DNA of 64,000 bases from Actinomyces sp. oral taxon 414 (GTDB taxonomy: Bacteria; Actinomycetota; Actinomycetes; Actinomycetales; Actinomycetaceae). A program made the translations under genes and the position numbers. Positions 63,877 through 64,000 of this stretch are shown piece after piece. The DNA lies in contig NZ_CP012590.1 of the NCBI RefSeq assembly GCF_001278845.1, forward strand, positions 2,976,001 to 3,040,000, written 5' to 3'. The notes under the pieces were generated by a model. The model was given only the letters and a program-made list of their open reading frames with translations. It did no database searches and was not told where the DNA came from. How positions within the stretch are numbered: position 1 is the stretch's first letter; every line of letters starts with the position of its first letter.

Positions 63877-64000
63877 TGTCTCATGACTTCTGGCAGTGCC
63901 AGATGTTGTGATACGTCTCGGGCGATCCTGGGGTATGGCGCGTGAGATCAGTCTTTCCAAGCGGTTGAAGATCGTGGAGTTCGTCCCCTCGGGCCCCGGG
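63877..64000 (+). mobile_element. Insertion-sequence end, truncated by the window
   Basis: TGTCTCATGACTTCTGGCAG starts here, similar to the TGTCTCAGGACAT ends of the element at 35490. A transposase-type frame follows 58 bases later. The right side is outside the window. Confidence 0.55.
63935..64000 (+). CDS. Transposase/integrase N-terminus, partial
   Basis: The 22 visible residues (MAREISLSKRLKIVEFVPSG and on) look like the helix-turn-helix start of IS481/IS3-type transposases. There is no stop before the window ends. Only this much can be said; the family is a guess from the N-terminus and the neighbouring TGTCTCA terminus. Confidence 0.5.
   Translation, partial: MAREISLSKRLKIVEFVPSGPG

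Overview
The window is very GC-rich chromosomal DNA from an actinobacterium, most likely an Actinomyces-type organism. This rests on the extreme GC content, GTG starts, a PadR plus permease-prefix pair, a Glu-Asp-Phe tRNA cluster, a GroEL gene behind a CIRCE operator, a WXG100 protein, an XPB-type helicase and an actinobacterial IS1380 transposase. The genus is inferred from gene character only.

Region 1 (1-4000) holds the end of a secreted CAP-domain protein, a tRNA-Lys, three tandem helix-turn-helix genes resembling the YdiL/Aca2 family, and the decayed remains of a phage head module (portal, MuF-like and major capsid fragments). Region 2 (4-7.9 kb) is housekeeping: a GlsB-like membrane protein, a small four-helix membrane protein coupled to a DEAD-box RNA helicase, gluconokinase, and an XRE regulator. 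Region 3 (8.0-10.3 kb) is an IS5-family insertion sequence lying between two long inverted repeats. Region 4 (10.4-15.3 kb) is a minus-strand run: AEC transporter, EEP-fold phosphatase/nuclease, MsrB, MscS channel, and a frameshifted histidine kinase relic. Region 5 (15.8-27.9 kb) has PadR with its membrane partner, three tRNAs, a pseudo-ABC-ATPase with a 90-bp tandem repeat, a zincin metallopeptidase, a variant leucine-rich-repeat membrane protein, a MacB/FtsX-type ABC exporter, and a GH3 lipoprotein.

Region 6 (28-37 kb) has a GRP-family sugar transporter, an XPB-like helicase, a class I glutamine amidotransferase, a two-gene pair that looks like type VII secretion accessory proteins, and a dead IS481-like element with intact ends. 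Region 7 (37.3-45 kb) covers envelope stress and signalling: a coiled-coil protein with PspA, a NYN-domain protein, an OmpR-type two-component system, an HD-family protein and a WXG100 protein. Region 8 (45.2-50 kb) is a nested pair of insertion sequences (IS4 into the tip of IS1380, both inside an older palindrome), followed by a small CRISPR array with no cas genes in the window, and then by more palindromes. Region 9 (50-64 kb) is groEL, a GH15-like protein, a LytR_C protein, uracil-DNA glycosylase, a DUF364 protein, tRNA-Thr, a DsbA-like thioredoxin, a Ser/Thr kinase, an MsmK/UgpC-type ABC ATPase, a DUF4032 protein and the start of another transposase.

The most unusual aspect is the non-coding DNA. 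At least three families of dispersed structured repeats fill the gaps: five copies of a 120-bp palindrome with 20-bp near-perfect arms; hairpins with arms of about 30 bp built from two tandem 20-22 bp units around an 11-nt loop; and a 22-bp tandem unit that appears near 28.0, 30.2 and 63.8 kb. I see no coding capacity in them. They are the best candidates here for an undescribed system, either non-autonomous mobile elements or structured RNAs. The second candidate is the triplicated Aca2-like module, each copy carrying the same short upstream reading frame that overlaps its start codon.
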